From contig SRSI01000038.1 of assembly GCA_005656395.1 (NCBI GenBank), positions 992,001 through 1,056,000 of the forward strand: DNA of 64,000 bases, in the 5' to 3' direction. Source of the DNA: Strongyloides papillosus. Its lineage: Eukaryota > Nematoda > Chromadorea > Rhabditida > Strongyloididae. Shown piece after piece: positions 48,125 to 59,177 of the stretch. The notes beneath the pieces were generated by a model that searched no databases, was not told where the DNA came from, and saw nothing but the letters and a program-made list of their open reading frames with translations. The translations under genes and the position numbers were made by a program. Position 1 is the first letter of the stretch, and each line of letters begins with the position of its first letter.

Positions 48125-49395
48125 TCAGGTGTGATTTTTTATTAATGGAGGACCTAACTTCAATTTGTTACAATATTTCTCGCCAAGATGGTCCTGTTTT
48201 ATCAAAATACCAACATCCATGTACAAATCAAAGAGCGACATACTAAAACCATCTGGAGTAGCGATTTGGAATTCTACATTTCCAGTTGCATTAACATAAA
48301 TACCGCTAGAATTAAAATCAAATCGTGGAAAAGCAATAGAACTGCAGTCAATGGCAACTGACTTTCCGGGTTGGCAATTTTTCTTTATTTTCGGGATAAC
48401 TCATCAATACAAAGACCATCACTACAACTACATTGGAAAAAGTTTCCTATTCCTTGTGGAATTAATTTTAAAATATTATCATCAATCATAAAATGACTGA
48501 GTTTTGAAAGTTCAAATGCATAGGCTGCTGAATCCAAAATACGATCACCATCAAAGTCAATACATAAATACTTATTTGTGTTGTATGGATGAATAACATT
48601 ATTTGGTTTTGGAATTTTAGGATCATTTTAATGTCCTTCATAATATATAATATCTTCTATTGGAATTGTAAAGCTAGTTGCCGATGATTCTGGATTTGAT
48701 GTTAAAGCACAATCTATATGAAAGCCTTCAAGAGTTCCTGTTAACCCAACATCTAACGGGAATGATCCTAAAATTTTGTTACCTTGATCACTTTCAACTT
48801 TTTCAATCTCTTGACATATAACTTCTTCTATTTTTCTTTTAAAATGTTTCTCAATCTCTTTTCTAAATAAATCAATAATGTCATCAAGTAAACTTCCGTG
48901 GAACTTAATATCAAATACCCCAAAGTTAGCTGTACAACCAGAATTTGAAAGATTTGGATGGCCATTAAGAGATGAAATACCAACAGAAGCATCAACAGAG
49001 GTACTTCCAATTGTAACATCAACAGTTCCTGATTTACTTACATGAATACATCCTTCTTTAATTTTTACTTGATAATGAGATGACATTTTACCTGTAAACT
49101 GATACCAAGTTTGACAGGTGGAGAGAATTGAATAACATTTAAAGATTTAGGGATATTAAATTCTTCAATTTTAATTTCGGATAAATGATATGTGAATTAA
49201 GGAATCCTTCAATATCAGGTATATTAATTTTACTGATTATAGAATTTAAGTAGTCAATTGCAACACCAGCCATACAATTTAGGCCAACACAACTGAATTA
49301 AATCTGTGCACCAGGAATTGTATTCCCATTAACATTTCTTAAAGTAAACGCTAGAATTATTGGTAAAAAACACCTAATAACCTTGAATAAATCAT
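48125..49395 (-). pseudogene. BPI/LBP/CETP-family lipid-binding protein, pseudogene
   Basis: All parts of a BPI-like protein occur in order on the minus strand. A hydrophobic signal-like segment (about 49,330-49,395) is followed by IPGAQI, then a helix ending KINIPDIEGF. The central 152-codon frame (49,086-48,628) has the BPI N-barrel signature around the paired Cys (NSGCTANFGVFDIKFHG and EEVICQEIEKV). After it comes the second-barrel part (KYLCIDFDGDRILDSAAYAF; later DFNSSGIYVNATGNVEFQIA). Two in-frame TAA codons and at least three or four frame changes break it. The family binds lipids or bacterial lipopolysaccharide in known members. Its end lies 22 bp before the Yju2-like ATG on the same strand. 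Confidence 0.8.
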
Positions 49396-49959
49396 TCTTA
49401 CCAAGGTAAATGTTCAGTGATTAAAAGTCGAGAAATATTACAACCATTTTAAGTTCCTTCTTTCAGCTTAATTTGATAAGAAACTTAATCATCTGCTTAT
49501 GATAAAACTTATGTTAATTATCCATTAATTTTTACAAATAAAGTTATTTGAATATACTTGTACTTTTTCGTGATATCATTATATGTAAAAAAATGAATAC
49601 ATTAATGTGAAAGATAAAAAATGGTTGTCATGCAGAAAATATAGTATAAAGTAATAAATCTAAATTACTAAGATGATGAACCATTTTCATTACTTACCAG
49701 TCCATATTTATAATCATTAATCAGACAGTAAATCAAACATTGCCACAACAACCTGTTATCATTTTAAGTTAATAGTAATTTTGTTTATTAACATAAAGTT
49801 CAAATTCAGCACTATTTCTTTAACATGTTACACTATATGTAATTATTAATATTTTGTGAGCATATTAACTAAATTTCATACAAATAATGATTAGAGAATC
49901 TGATGTGTTAAAAAAGTGTTCTATCACTACTTACCATGTTTTATAACAGGTGACCGATT
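49396..49959. other. AT-rich gap
   Basis: Nothing convincing. Short strings around 49,680-49,720 and 49,880-49,940 may be decayed parts of the repeat copy that follows. Confidence 0.4.
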
Positions 49960-50456
49960 GGAACTTTTGTTGAAATCAATATAACAGAGCTCATTTAAAC
50001 TATTTGATAATCTAATTTTAGGTAGTAACTGATTTTAGATGACAAACATATAAATTGTTCTAGATAGAAAATGAGATTGATATAACACACAAAATTTTTT
50101 TGTGACACAGTTTTTAAAAAATATATTACGTTTTCAAATTTAATAAAAATTTGTTTTGTTCAAAAAAAATCTCTTGATTTTGTGATAATTCTACTTTTAT
50201 TTAAAAATTTTGAATAACTAGTGTTATTATAGGATACAAGAAATGTTATAGTGACAAAAACGTATATAAAATTCTTAATAGTGACCTGTTATATTTTTAC
50301 ATTTAAACTAATCTTAATTTTACACAAAAAAAGAAAGTATGATTTGTTTTTAAAACAGTAATATAACTTTCAACCTATGTCACTATTGGTAGGAACAAAA
50401 ATTGTTTTTTTTATGTAAAAAAGTTAAAGTAAATCAAAAATAAATAAAATTATAAG

Positions 50457-50732
50457 TTAAAGTTTTAGAATTAAAAAAAACTTTTTGTTTAGAACATCCT
50501 CCTCAGTTAGACATGGCAGCATCATTTTTTTTACAAGATCCAGCTGAACATTGTTTTCAATTTCCTCAATGGCATTATCACCATCATCATCACCCTCCTC
50601 CATCTGTATATCCCGAGCTACCCGAATTTGAGAAGATATAATTGTTCTATAATTTTCAATTGTTTGATGTTCTCCAAACATTTTTTGTCTCAAAAATACT
50701 TTAAAATATAAATCAAATGCTAATATAAGCAA
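50457..50732 (-). CDS. Unknown acidic protein inside the small transposon
   Basis: 91 open codons; the convincing part starts about MFGEHQTIENYRTIISSQIR and has an acidic centre (EEGDDDGDNAIEEIE) and helical end (LVKKMMLPCLTEEDVL). Base composition is much richer in GC than the flanks. No ATG before the MFGEHQ Met is needed. It may be the remains of transposon cargo or a small structural protein. Not recognised. Confidence 0.35.
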   Translation of the reverse strand: MLILAFDLYFKVFLRQKMFGEHQTIENYRTIISSQIRVARDIQMEEGDDDGDNAIEEIENNVQLDLVKKMMLPCLTEEDVLNKKFFLILKL

Positions 50733-50805
50733 GCTAATTATATAAATTAGAATAAGAGGCTAATTTTTATGTTATTTTAATACTTTCAAGATATTTGATT
50801 AAGAT

Positions 50806-50895
50806 ATAAAATTTATTTATGTTTGTAAAAGTTATTTATTTATGTTTGTAAATGTTATTTCTTTATGTTTATAAATGTTATTTACTAATGTTTAT
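50806..50895 (+). repeat. 23-24 bp tandem repeat, about four units
   Basis: Units of TATTTATTTATGTTTGTAAA with small changes, lying upstream of the small-transposon frame. Confidence 0.75.
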
Positions 50896-51590
50896 TTTCA
50901 AAATTACCAAAGTTTATATATTTCTAACTTATTATGTTACAAAAAATTTTTTTTACATATTATTTATTAAATTTTAAAAATGTTTTATTAAATTTTGCAT
51001 ATTGTTATAGAAAAGAAATTTATCGCTGTTTGTGATAAAAAAATAACCATGTTTATTTAATAGCGACTGTCACTATTGCTTGTGACATATAGATTTTTTT
51101 TGAATTTTTAAATTTTTGTCACTATTAGTTTTTGTGTGAATATAGTTGAAATTATTGGTTCAACATAATTGGTAACGTTGTTACTGTCTTTGAATGATAT
51201 ACCAAAGAACGATAAAAGGTATAATTTCTTATTCATGAAATGATGTATGTAGATGATTTGAAAAAAAGGTTCTCAATAATATCTTGGAGTGTGTCACAAA
51301 AATGTATATCACCAATAGCATTTCCTTTTCTAGTATGATATTCAGTTATCATAGTATACCCTTTTTTTAAATCTATTCCTATCTATAGAGTGCGTAGTGA
51401 TATTGAGGTGTCTTTTAAAAAGCGTTAAGAGTATGTGGGCCGTTAAACGTCGTTTTCTATATTTTTCATCCAAAGATGTAACATAAATTCTATAAAGAAA
51501 ATTGAATAAACATTCGAACCTTTCACTTTGTTTACTTCCATAGGCCGCCCGTCGATTCACCACTGGCTATTTTGCATTTTTTGACATTGG

Positions 51591-52088
51591 AAAAATATGT
51601 ATTAACAATGAGTATTTAGCATTGTAATGTGCCTTAACTGTGTTAATCTCATAGTTATGGCACATTTTCTTATCTTATTAGCATATTTAGCTTTTTATTA
51701 TATATGAATTACGTAATAACACGAAATTTTAAAAATGATGAAAACCTTTATAGATGGCAATTTTTATGATACAAATATTATATATTAATGTATTATGAAG
51801 ATATTATCTTTATTTTATTATAACAAACAACAAAAAAAAGTAAAAAAATTATATTTTTATAAGTACAATGATATGATAAAACATCTATTACACAAATTAA
51901 AAATAAACATTACAAAGAAAGCTCCATATTAAAAATAATGATAAATTTCATTAATGGAGTAAGAAATTGTTGAATTTAGAAGAAATTGTAGATATATTTT
52001 TGAATAAGAAAGTAGTATTTATCAAAAAAAACAAAATATAAGGAAATCTTTTATTAATCTATTTTAAAAAATAAATAATTTATTATTA
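51591..52088. other. AT-rich gap
   Basis: No feature recognised. Confidence 0.5.
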
Positions 52089-52793
52089 TTATTTCATTTC
52101 ATAAAGTAAAACAGTGGACCTTTCTGTAGGCAATTCGTTTTCGTCTATTTCTTTAGGCTTTTGACTATCATTAAGGCAATGCCACTTATCTTCATAACGT
52201 ATATAAGTTACATAATGCCCTGTTCTACGTCCAAATCTCTCGTATGCAATAAATCCTTTCAGTTTATACGGCGTATTTGGTGTGAAAAATTCATTTACAT
52301 ACACTGAATTTTTTGTAGATATGAAGTCAATGCCCATACTTCCAGAATCTTTATCCATAATATTTTTTGTAAGCTCCACAAATAAATATTTTGGATATTT
52401 TCTTATTATCCGTTTCTTAGTCATGTTTTTTGAAATCTTGTTGCATAGTAGGCATTTACGAGCAACACTTTCTATTTCATATTCCAACATTCCATTTATT
52501 GCGCTATTCATATCCTTCTTGTTATTAATATCATTGATATTGATATTCAAAATGGGTGCTTAAAATTCACTTATTACTCTGCTAGTTTTACAGTGTTCGC
52601 ATATTAGACTGTTTTCTTCTTTATAATAAAGACATTTCATTAAGTCTGGAGTCCGATTTTGAAACTGACCAAGTATGAAGAAAAGAAATTCTGCAGCTGA
52701 TTCATGTTGTTTACTGTATATAAATTCCTTATGTTTCTCAATATTGTAGAAATCATTGTCAGCTAGTCGTAAATAAGAATTTTTAGGCAACAT
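52089..52793 (-). pseudogene. USP-type deubiquitinase remnant lacking the Cys box
   Basis: One minus-strand frame of 235 codons with a single internal TAA (52,560-52,562). Before the stop: HESAAEFLFFILGQFQ and CEHCKTSRVISEF, typical of the USP finger region. After it: another CLLC pair, IIRKYPKYLFVEL, and the His box RRTGHYVTYIRYEDKWHCLN with the following DS, then a LLYEMK end like that of the family. The N-terminal Cys box is missing and not found upstream, where a divergent gene begins after 5 bp. USPs cleave ubiquitin; without the catalytic Cys this copy cannot. Confidence 0.75.
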
Positions 52794-52798
52794 TTTGA

Positions 52799-53146
52799 AT
52801 GAGTTTTATATTCACAAAATTGCCTACTGGATGGTTTGGTCATACATTACGGAAATACAAATTTTACATTTGTATTGGAGTTGTATTTCTATTTGTATTT
52901 GGAACTACAATAGCATTGGCTGTTGGCTATATTTATTTTAAATCATTTGAATTGGATAAAGTTTTGGATGCAATTGGATTTTCATTCAAAATAATTTTTT
53001 CTATTGTACTCTTCTTTTTCTGGGTGTTATTGAATACATTAACACTATTCCTGCCCTGTTTAAATGAAAAAGCCAAATCACTATCAACAACGATCAGTAA
53101 CTTAAGAAAAAGAAAAGTACAATTCAAACACAATGCAATTAGGTGA
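52799..53146 (+). CDS. Two-helix membrane protein of unknown function
   Basis: ATG 52,799, 115 residues, intact. A basic head (KLPTGWFGHTLRKYK) is followed by a membrane helix at about residues 25-48 (ICIGVVFLFVFGTTIALAVG), a short loop, a second helix at about 65-87 and a basic tail (LRKRKVQFKHNAIR). It diverges from the USP remnant with only 5 bp between start codons, so either promoters overlap or the pair came together by rearrangement. No family recognised. Confidence 0.55.
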   Translation: MSFIFTKLPTGWFGHTLRKYKFYICIGVVFLFVFGTTIALAVGYIYFKSFELDKVLDAIGFSFKIIFSIVLFFFWVLLNTLTLFLPCLNEKAKSLSTTISNLRKRKVQFKHNAIR

Positions 53147-53354
53147 TAAAGTATAATTTATATTTTAATTGTTTATTTTTTTTATTCAATGTTTACTATT
53201 TTAATAAAAAATATTTTAAAATAATTTTCAGCATAGTAATTTATGTAACTTTATTAAAATATTAATTAATCATGCTTTGATTATTAAAATATATTTAATA
53301 ATATCAGTAGTACTATATTAAACAATTTATTAATTGCATTAAACTCTTGTAATT

Positions 53355-53875
53355 CTATTTTGCATTTTTTTGTACTTCTTTATATCGCCTCATAATCGGT
53401 GTTATCAATTAATCTATAAATCTATTTTACATTTTTATACACTGTACGATGTCTATTTTGCATTTTTCTGTACTTCATTATATTGCCTTATAATCAGTGT
53501 TATTAATTAATTCATAAATCTATTTTGCATTTTTATACACTGTACGTTGTCTATTTTGCATTTTTTGTACCCCCTATATTATACCTTATTTATAGTGTTA
53601 TTAATGATGCCATAATTCTATTTTGCATTTTTATACATTGTTCAACGTCTATTTTGCATTTTTTGTACCCCTATATTATACCTTATTTATAGGGTTGTTT
53701 ATTAATCTATATGTTTATTTTGCTTTTTTATACACTTTACGATGTCTATTTTGCATTTTTTGTACTTCTATATATTGCTTCCTAACCAGTATTATTTATT
53801 TAACTACATGGCTATTTTGCATTTTTATACATCGTACGATGTCTATTTTGCATTTTTATACATTATTATATACAA
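53355..53875 (+). repeat. Minisatellite with 98-bp compound unit
   Basis: About five units, each made of a 67-bp and a 31-bp part that both start CTATTTTGCATTTTT. The 31-bp part continues ATACACTGTACGATGT, the 67-bp part GTACTTC...TTATAATCAGTG. Units differ by up to about 15%. The same core occurs singly at 51,565-51,585 and, inverted, at 53,927-53,945. Confidence 0.85.
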
Positions 53876-53923
53876 AACGAAGTAATTTTACCCCATATTA
53901 TTGTATATTATACTGTTAAAACA

Positions 53924-55140
53924 GATGTCGAAAAATGCAAAATAGCCGTTACAACTTGTTGTCATGCGCCATATAAACGAGTGGTGAAACGACGTGCCGC
54001 CCTTCCATATGTATTTCCTTATAATTGTTATGTCGAACTTTAATCAATTTAATGCCAATATTCCACTGATAGTTCCAAATTTCCCTGAAGAACTAGTCAT
54101 AAAGAATATTATTTTTGATGGAATTTACTTAAAAATATATTGTTATGTGATTTTGACACTTTAAAACTCAATAAAAATACAAAAAAGACAATAAATATAA
54201 AGCTTTATTGATGATAAAAATATCATCACTGATCTATATTAAAAATTATATGACTTTTATTTATGTTATATTTATTAATAATGCTTACACTTTTTGATAT
54301 CCTTGTGTGAATAATAACATTTTGGTATAAAGGAATGTAATCTTGTTTTCATTCTTACCCAATATTTAACGATACATTTTCTTCCTAAACAGGATAAAAT
54401 ATTATGTTTAGTACTAAAGGAAACATGGATTTTTTTATTTATAATAATATAATTAAATTAGCACTATAAAATATTCTAAAAATAATAATATTCTCTTCGC
54501 AAAATTGATTTCAATTGGAAAAGTAAAATGATAATTGCTTGTTATATTTTAATAAATCAATTTGAATTTAAAATTAGTAATCTTCTTAATTTAATTGAGT
54601 CAGAGACGAATGAAATAATTTTTTTGTGTCTTAGAAGGTCTTCAATTTTTTTCATCAACGTAAAATGACACAAAGAAAAATTTCATATGATAGCATAAAT
54701 GCTAAAAAAAAGTCATTAAAGGTATCAGGTAATGATTTTCAATATTTTAAGGTTCAATAATGTATCAAGGTAATGAATTAGATGATATTACCAAAAGAAA
54801 ATCATTACTTTTATTTCAATGTAGTGGTGTACATGAAAGATGTTCATCTTTTTGAGAGTAGATTTTAGTAATTGTTTTCTTTACGTTTTCTCCATTTTCT
54901 TATGAAAATGATTTATATTTCGTTTTTAACAGCAATATAAAGACGACTAATAAGTGCATTTTTTCATCTCAGACATTAAAACTTAACGAAAATCGAGAGT
55001 TTATGAATAAAAAAATGCCAAGTTTGAAATGTTACAAGTAGCCAGATTTAAATAATTTCGTAGATTAATTAAAAAGAAGAAAAAACAAGTAGTGATTGTC
55101 AGACATTATGTCAATTGTATTAGAAATGTGTCTTGAAGAA
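53924..55140 (+). repeat. Degraded dispersed-repeat copy 3
   Basis: Its left end (53,924-54,010) matches the 5' end of copy 2 in inverted orientation, with an extra insert of about 30 bases. A 44-codon frame at 54,031-54,165 starts MSNFNQFNANIPLIVPNF. Near 54,660 another short frame starts MTQRKISYDSINAKKKSL and may have a very short intron (GTAATG...TTTAAG). Near 54,948 is the relative of the 46,160 frame. All frames are short or broken; the family is not recognised. Confidence 0.45.
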
Positions 55141-56180
55141 AAAAAAATTATTAAAAAATTAAACATTTCAAAAATGAAAACAAGTTTAATTCGTACTTTA
55201 GTTATGCAAATTTTAGAAATCGTACTTTATTGTACAATTTCTGCATGATATGAAAGATCTTATGCTATAATAGTAAAACGTATATTAAAGTACGATATAA
55301 TTGTTCTTCAAAACTATTAATTTAATATATAATTGAAATTGTATATTAAATAATAGATAAATTAATAAAAAATTAATTAGGTACGTAATCTTTATTTTTA
55401 ATAGTTTTTATTTATAATTTTTTTTGAATCGTTTTTTCGTGTCACATAATTCTACTTATATCAATAATTAATTTTGTTTAAAAAACAATTATATTTTTGT
55501 TTGTGTCAAAGTTTATTATTTAAAAATGATACTTCATAATAAATACATTTTATTTGTATAAAATCACTTTTTTAAAGTGATTATATTAATTTAATAAAGA
55601 CATTTTTGAACAATATTTATGACTCTTTTCAAGCATATGAAAAAAAAAATTATATAACACAATTATTTTATGTTAAATATATGTTTTATTTTAGATAAAT
55701 TCACCTTAAATTTATAATAATTGTATGAAAATATTAAAAATATGTTTTAAAAAATGTTTTATATAATATACTTTTTGAACAAATATGTAATGAATTATTT
55801 AAAATGTTACATACAATTATAAGACGAATAACATACAAAAAATTTTTTATAATATACTCTTTAAATAAATATGTAGTCAATTATTTAAAATGTTACATAC
55901 AATCATAAAACGTGCAACATGAACATATTTTTTAAATGTATATGTATATTACGAAAATATACTAATACATAATAATTAAACAATCGTGAATATTCTTTTT
56001 TAAATCGTAAAAAAATAAATGACACTACAAATATATTTTAAAATAATTTATTGAATATAAAGAAAAATTTACACAGAAATAAATAAAATTTCCCGACTAT
56101 GTTTCATAGCTATGAGTTTTTGTGTGCATATGGCCCATGTACCAACTTATCTTGAATCTTACGAACACTCTCGCCATTAG
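55141..56180. other. AT-rich gap
   Basis: A near-duplicate pair (TTAAAATGTTACATACAATTATAA and a variant, about 55,798 and 55,878) suggests a diverged direct repeat of about 80 bp. No genes. Confidence 0.5.
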
Positions 56181-56498
56181 TCATCGATCCAGAAATTTTA
56201 ATGAACTATACGAAATCAAATGTTTTCCTTTGATAAACTGACCATGACCAACTCCTAACTGGCGTTTCAAAATTTTAGCATCAGCAGAGATTTCACACCT
56301 ATTGAGATAAAGCACATACTTCACGAAATTCAATTGCTGTTTGGTACGTCCGAATATATTCTTAATTGGTATGCCATCCCAGTAATTTACTGTTTCCTCA
56401 GCATTATAATATCCTGCAGCTAATTTATCCATAATAGACAATTTCAATGGAATCGTAGTTAAGTATACGAATAGTTGTGTTTTGATTTCACGATACAT
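56181..56498 (-). CDS. Antisense gene of second Gypsy-1-type element, 105 aa
   Basis: ATG 56,498, intact for 105 codons (starts MYREIKTQLFVYL; contains NYWDGIPIKNIFGRTKQQLN and RQLGVGHGQFIKGKHL). It occupies the place of antisense gene B, with a nearly equal gap to the upstream gene, but I see no clear similarity to the 351-aa protein. It may be a different gene or a truncated version. Function unknown. Confidence 0.45.
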   Translation of the reverse strand: MYREIKTQLFVYLTTIPLKLSIMDKLAAGYYNAEETVNYWDGIPIKNIFGRTKQQLNFVKYVLYLNRCEISADAKILKRQLGVGHGQFIKGKHLISYSSLKFLDR

Positions 56499-57133
56499 TA
56501 TCTTTTATGTACATCTTAATCTTAAAGAAGGATACCTAGTCAGCGCCTGACTTAATTATCAGATAACAGATATTACACAAAAGAAAGTTCAGGATACCCT
56601 TAGTAAAGAATTCTAAATCATATCAAATACCTTTATGGATAACAACATCAGACATAATAACATAGTCTACCATAGTTACCATTATTCAACAAATTTGATT
56701 ATTAAATAAGAAAAGAATTCACCATTATCATATAATTACCAAGATCAAAACTATAACTGACACAACAAACTTAACAAAAGAAACACTAGTTAATAATAAA
56801 GGAAAAACAAGATCAAAAACACAAGAAGAACCATTAGAAACATAGATGACCAACTAGAAGTAAAGAAATTACATCTAACATCGAAAAGATAGAATAACTT
56901 TTGAAAACACAGCGAAAAATAACATTAAAAAGTACCAACTATGAAGATAGGAAAAAGACATCTTAAATAAGTACTAAAAAAAAAGTTCAAGCGCGGAAGA
57001 ATGAAAATAGAAGAAAATCCAAGAATCATCAACTAGTATAAAACAAAACAAACAATCTTTTTTCGAGATTTTATTTTAACAAAAGTAACAACAAAAATAA
57101 CAAAAACTTAACAGAAGAAAAAAAAGATGAGAC

Positions 57134-57541
57134 TTAAAATGACAACCGTATTGTTTTGTTAACACTGTCCAAAATGTTGACCAGATGGAACGTATTAATA
57201 GGATGGTGGACTTGAGATGAAGGTGGTTCCAGGACCTCCAAGAGTGTATTGGAGGGCGGAGATATGGGGTGGGGCGGCCCCTGCTTCCCATACTTCTTCA
57301 TGGCCCAGCGAAGAAAGAATCCCATTCCAGTGATTACCATAGCGCATATGATATAGAGGAACATGGACAAGAAGGGGTGAAGTTGAAAACTGAGAATTTG
57401 TGGGAAATAGGTTCCTCCAGTAGCGGCAACAACAGGACTAGTAGCAGCAACAATAGCTCCTCCAGCACCACCAGCAGCTCCAGTAAGTTGCTCAACAATA
57501 GCAGCATAATTGATTCTACACCATTCAGCGTTAACAGCCAT
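57134..57541 (-). CDS. Antisense gene A of second element: small membrane protein
   Basis: 135 codons from ATG, no intron. Starts MAVNAEWCRINYAAIVEQ, comparable with MPAVNYEELC of the Gypsy-1 protein. Then a Gly/Ala-rich stretch (about 19-45), a membrane segment (about 55-77; FLSMFLYIICAMVITGMGFF), a basic patch (RWAMKKYGK), a Pro-rich segment (GPPHPISPPSN) and a tail. Conservation of the start motif, order and position in two diverged elements suggests a functional product. Confidence 0.65.
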   Translation of the reverse strand: MAVNAEWCRINYAAIVEQLTGAAGGAGGAIVAATSPVVAATGGTYFPQILSFQLHPFLSMFLYIICAMVITGMGFFLRWAMKKYGKQGPPHPISPPSNTLLEVLEPPSSQVHHPINTFHLVNILDSVNKTIRLSF

Positions 57542-58048
57542 ACTCGTAAAAAAAGAATCGAGATCTAGAAATTAATAAATTAAAGTAGAAACAATAAAGA
57601 TAATAAAATGTACACAAGAACGAATTTTTAAGAAAAAATTTAAATTTTAAAATTTTAAATATAAAGAGAACCAAGTTTAATAAAAATAATATTTGAATAT
57701 TAAAAGAAATCAAAAAAGAAACTCAAACTTAGAATATTAATAATATTAATATTAAATTATTAATAAATTAAAAATTTTTAAATTTTTAATTATTAGTAGT
57801 ACGACAACCATCAAATTATTAAATTAAACTAACTCAAGATTAAACAATAAAAATATTCAAGATATTAAAGTTAAAAAAATACTACAAATTTAAACTATAT
57901 TTAATTTAAAATGATGCTTAAATAATACACCAACACACTAGAAACAATCTTTCCAGATAACATAAAAATACATGAGATATATGATGAAATCTGCTTATAA
58001 ATATCCAGTCAAGACCGAATACTAGAAGAGATAGAAAATAAAAAACCT
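57542..58048. other. Leader region between antisense gene A and the LTR
   Basis: AT-rich, no frame. The antisense promoter probably lies here or in the LTR. Confidence 0.4.
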
Positions 58049-58058
58049 AAGAGGGGGA
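58049..58058 (+). promoter_or_regulatory. Polypurine tract of second element
   Basis: AAGAGGGGGA directly before the LTR. Confidence 0.75.
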
Positions 58059-58236
58059 TGTAACCGCGCCCTCACGGGCGTGAGTATAAATAACAAATAT
58101 TTTACAAATAAAACACATTATCGTTTTGATGTCAAAAATAGTAATATTAATTAAATATATTATGTCCTTGTAATTTTTATATTACTTACCTATAATAAAG
58201 TATTTATCAGTTTATTTATTTTCGAAATACTTTACA
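58059..58236 (+). repeat. 178-bp LTR, + orientation
   Basis: TGTAACCGCG ... TACTTTACA. Aligns end to end with 63,913-63,736 on the other strand, which fixes both ends. A GC hairpin (CGCCC/GGGCG) starts at its ninth base. Confidence 0.85.
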
Positions 58237-59177
58237 AGACATTACAAAATAATAGTATAGATTGTTTTATACCGATAGGAACATCTTGTTGTTTATCAAT
58301 AAGTATCGATAAAATAATGGTTGGTAATGATCCATGTTGTTATTAAAAGTTCTATAAGTAAACAAATGTATGATGAAAAGAAAAGATTATTTGAATATAG
58401 AAAAAATTTAAACCTACAATTGATAAAAAAAAAGAATTATGCAGTAATCTAGGCTTATTATACACTCACCCAGTAAATTAACAAATTTTGTCATGCATGT
58501 CTCACCTCGGAAATACAAATTGTTTCGTCACGAAAATCAAAATAATAAATTATTACTACAGACATTATTTTATAGCAAAAAACATTTAACAGAAGTAATA
58601 ATAATTAGTTTAAAAGAACTTAGTCATTATACATCATTTTAAAAGTTAAATTTTTAAATAATAAACGTACTTTTTGACATCTTTTGGATTCATTTTATGA
58701 TTACACTGCATTTAATCGTGACTTCTACCCGATTTTAATAAAAGAAACTAACGTTCTACAAAAGAAATTAAATATTTCATTAAAAATATCAATTTTAATG
58801 TTAACATTTTTGTTGAAAAAAAAGTGGGTTTACTATTTCAAAATAAATTCGTTTATTGATGATATAAATTTTTTTAACATCATTGTATGTCACTTTTTGG
58901 TAAAGTTAAATACATATATGGATCATAAACTTTCTTTTTCATAAAGAAAGTTGTAAAAATAAAAATACAATTTTTTATTATTGTTACATGTACTCAGTGT
59001 ATTTGGTACAATATATCCGGTCTGTTGGAATAATGTTTATTCGCTAGATGAGTGTATAGGGTCTCGTAATCTAAGGTAGTTGAAAAAAATTCCTTAATCA
59101 AATAAAGAGCACTGAAACACTAAAAAGTAAAAAATAATAAGAATATATTATTAATCATATAAGAAATTTAAATAAAT
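58237..59177. other. AT-rich stretch with a weak open frame
   Basis: At about 58,684-58,944 the plus strand has an 86-codon frame without ATG; only the first 30 codons (SFYDYTAFNRDFYPILIKET) look coding. Unrecognised remnant or chance. Confidence 0.3.

Larger units (their letters stand above)
50086..51138 (-). mobile_element. 1,053-bp DNA transposon with CACACAAAA ends
   Basis: Comparison with copy 1 shows an insertion: the uninterrupted site ACTATATTATATC becomes ACTATATT plus insert plus TTATATC, a 2-bp TT duplication. The ends are inverted (CACACAAAA) and each has GTGACA 17-18 bases in. More GTCACTATT motifs occur inside in both orientations. No recognisable transposase; the only sizeable frame is at 50,457-50,732. 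Confidence 0.7.
49960..51590 (-). repeat. Dispersed repeat, copy 2, split by a transposon
   Basis: Inverted relative of copy 1. Its 5' part lies at 51,590-51,139, its 3' part at 50,085-49,960. The 5' part includes a minus-strand open frame (51,563-51,342; VNRRAAYGSKQSERFECLFN) whose start resembles that at 53,975 (VVKRRAALPY). The protein is not recognised. Confidence 0.7.
56181..58236 (+). mobile_element. 3' end of a second Gypsy-1-type element
   Basis: Two minus-strand genes, then a purine tract and an LTR starting TGTAACCGCG at 58,059, the same order as 14,980-17,557. No gag or pol is present to the left. The LTR is a different family member from that of Gypsy-1; a solo copy lies at the right end of the window. 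Confidence 0.7.

Noticed and set aside
53623..53919. 98-codon Phe/Tyr-rich open frame
   Set aside because: It is the minisatellite read through in one frame.
57269..57568. Ser/Asn-rich plus-strand frame of 99 codons
   Set aside because: It is the complement of the Ala/Gly-rich antisense gene A and has no independent support.
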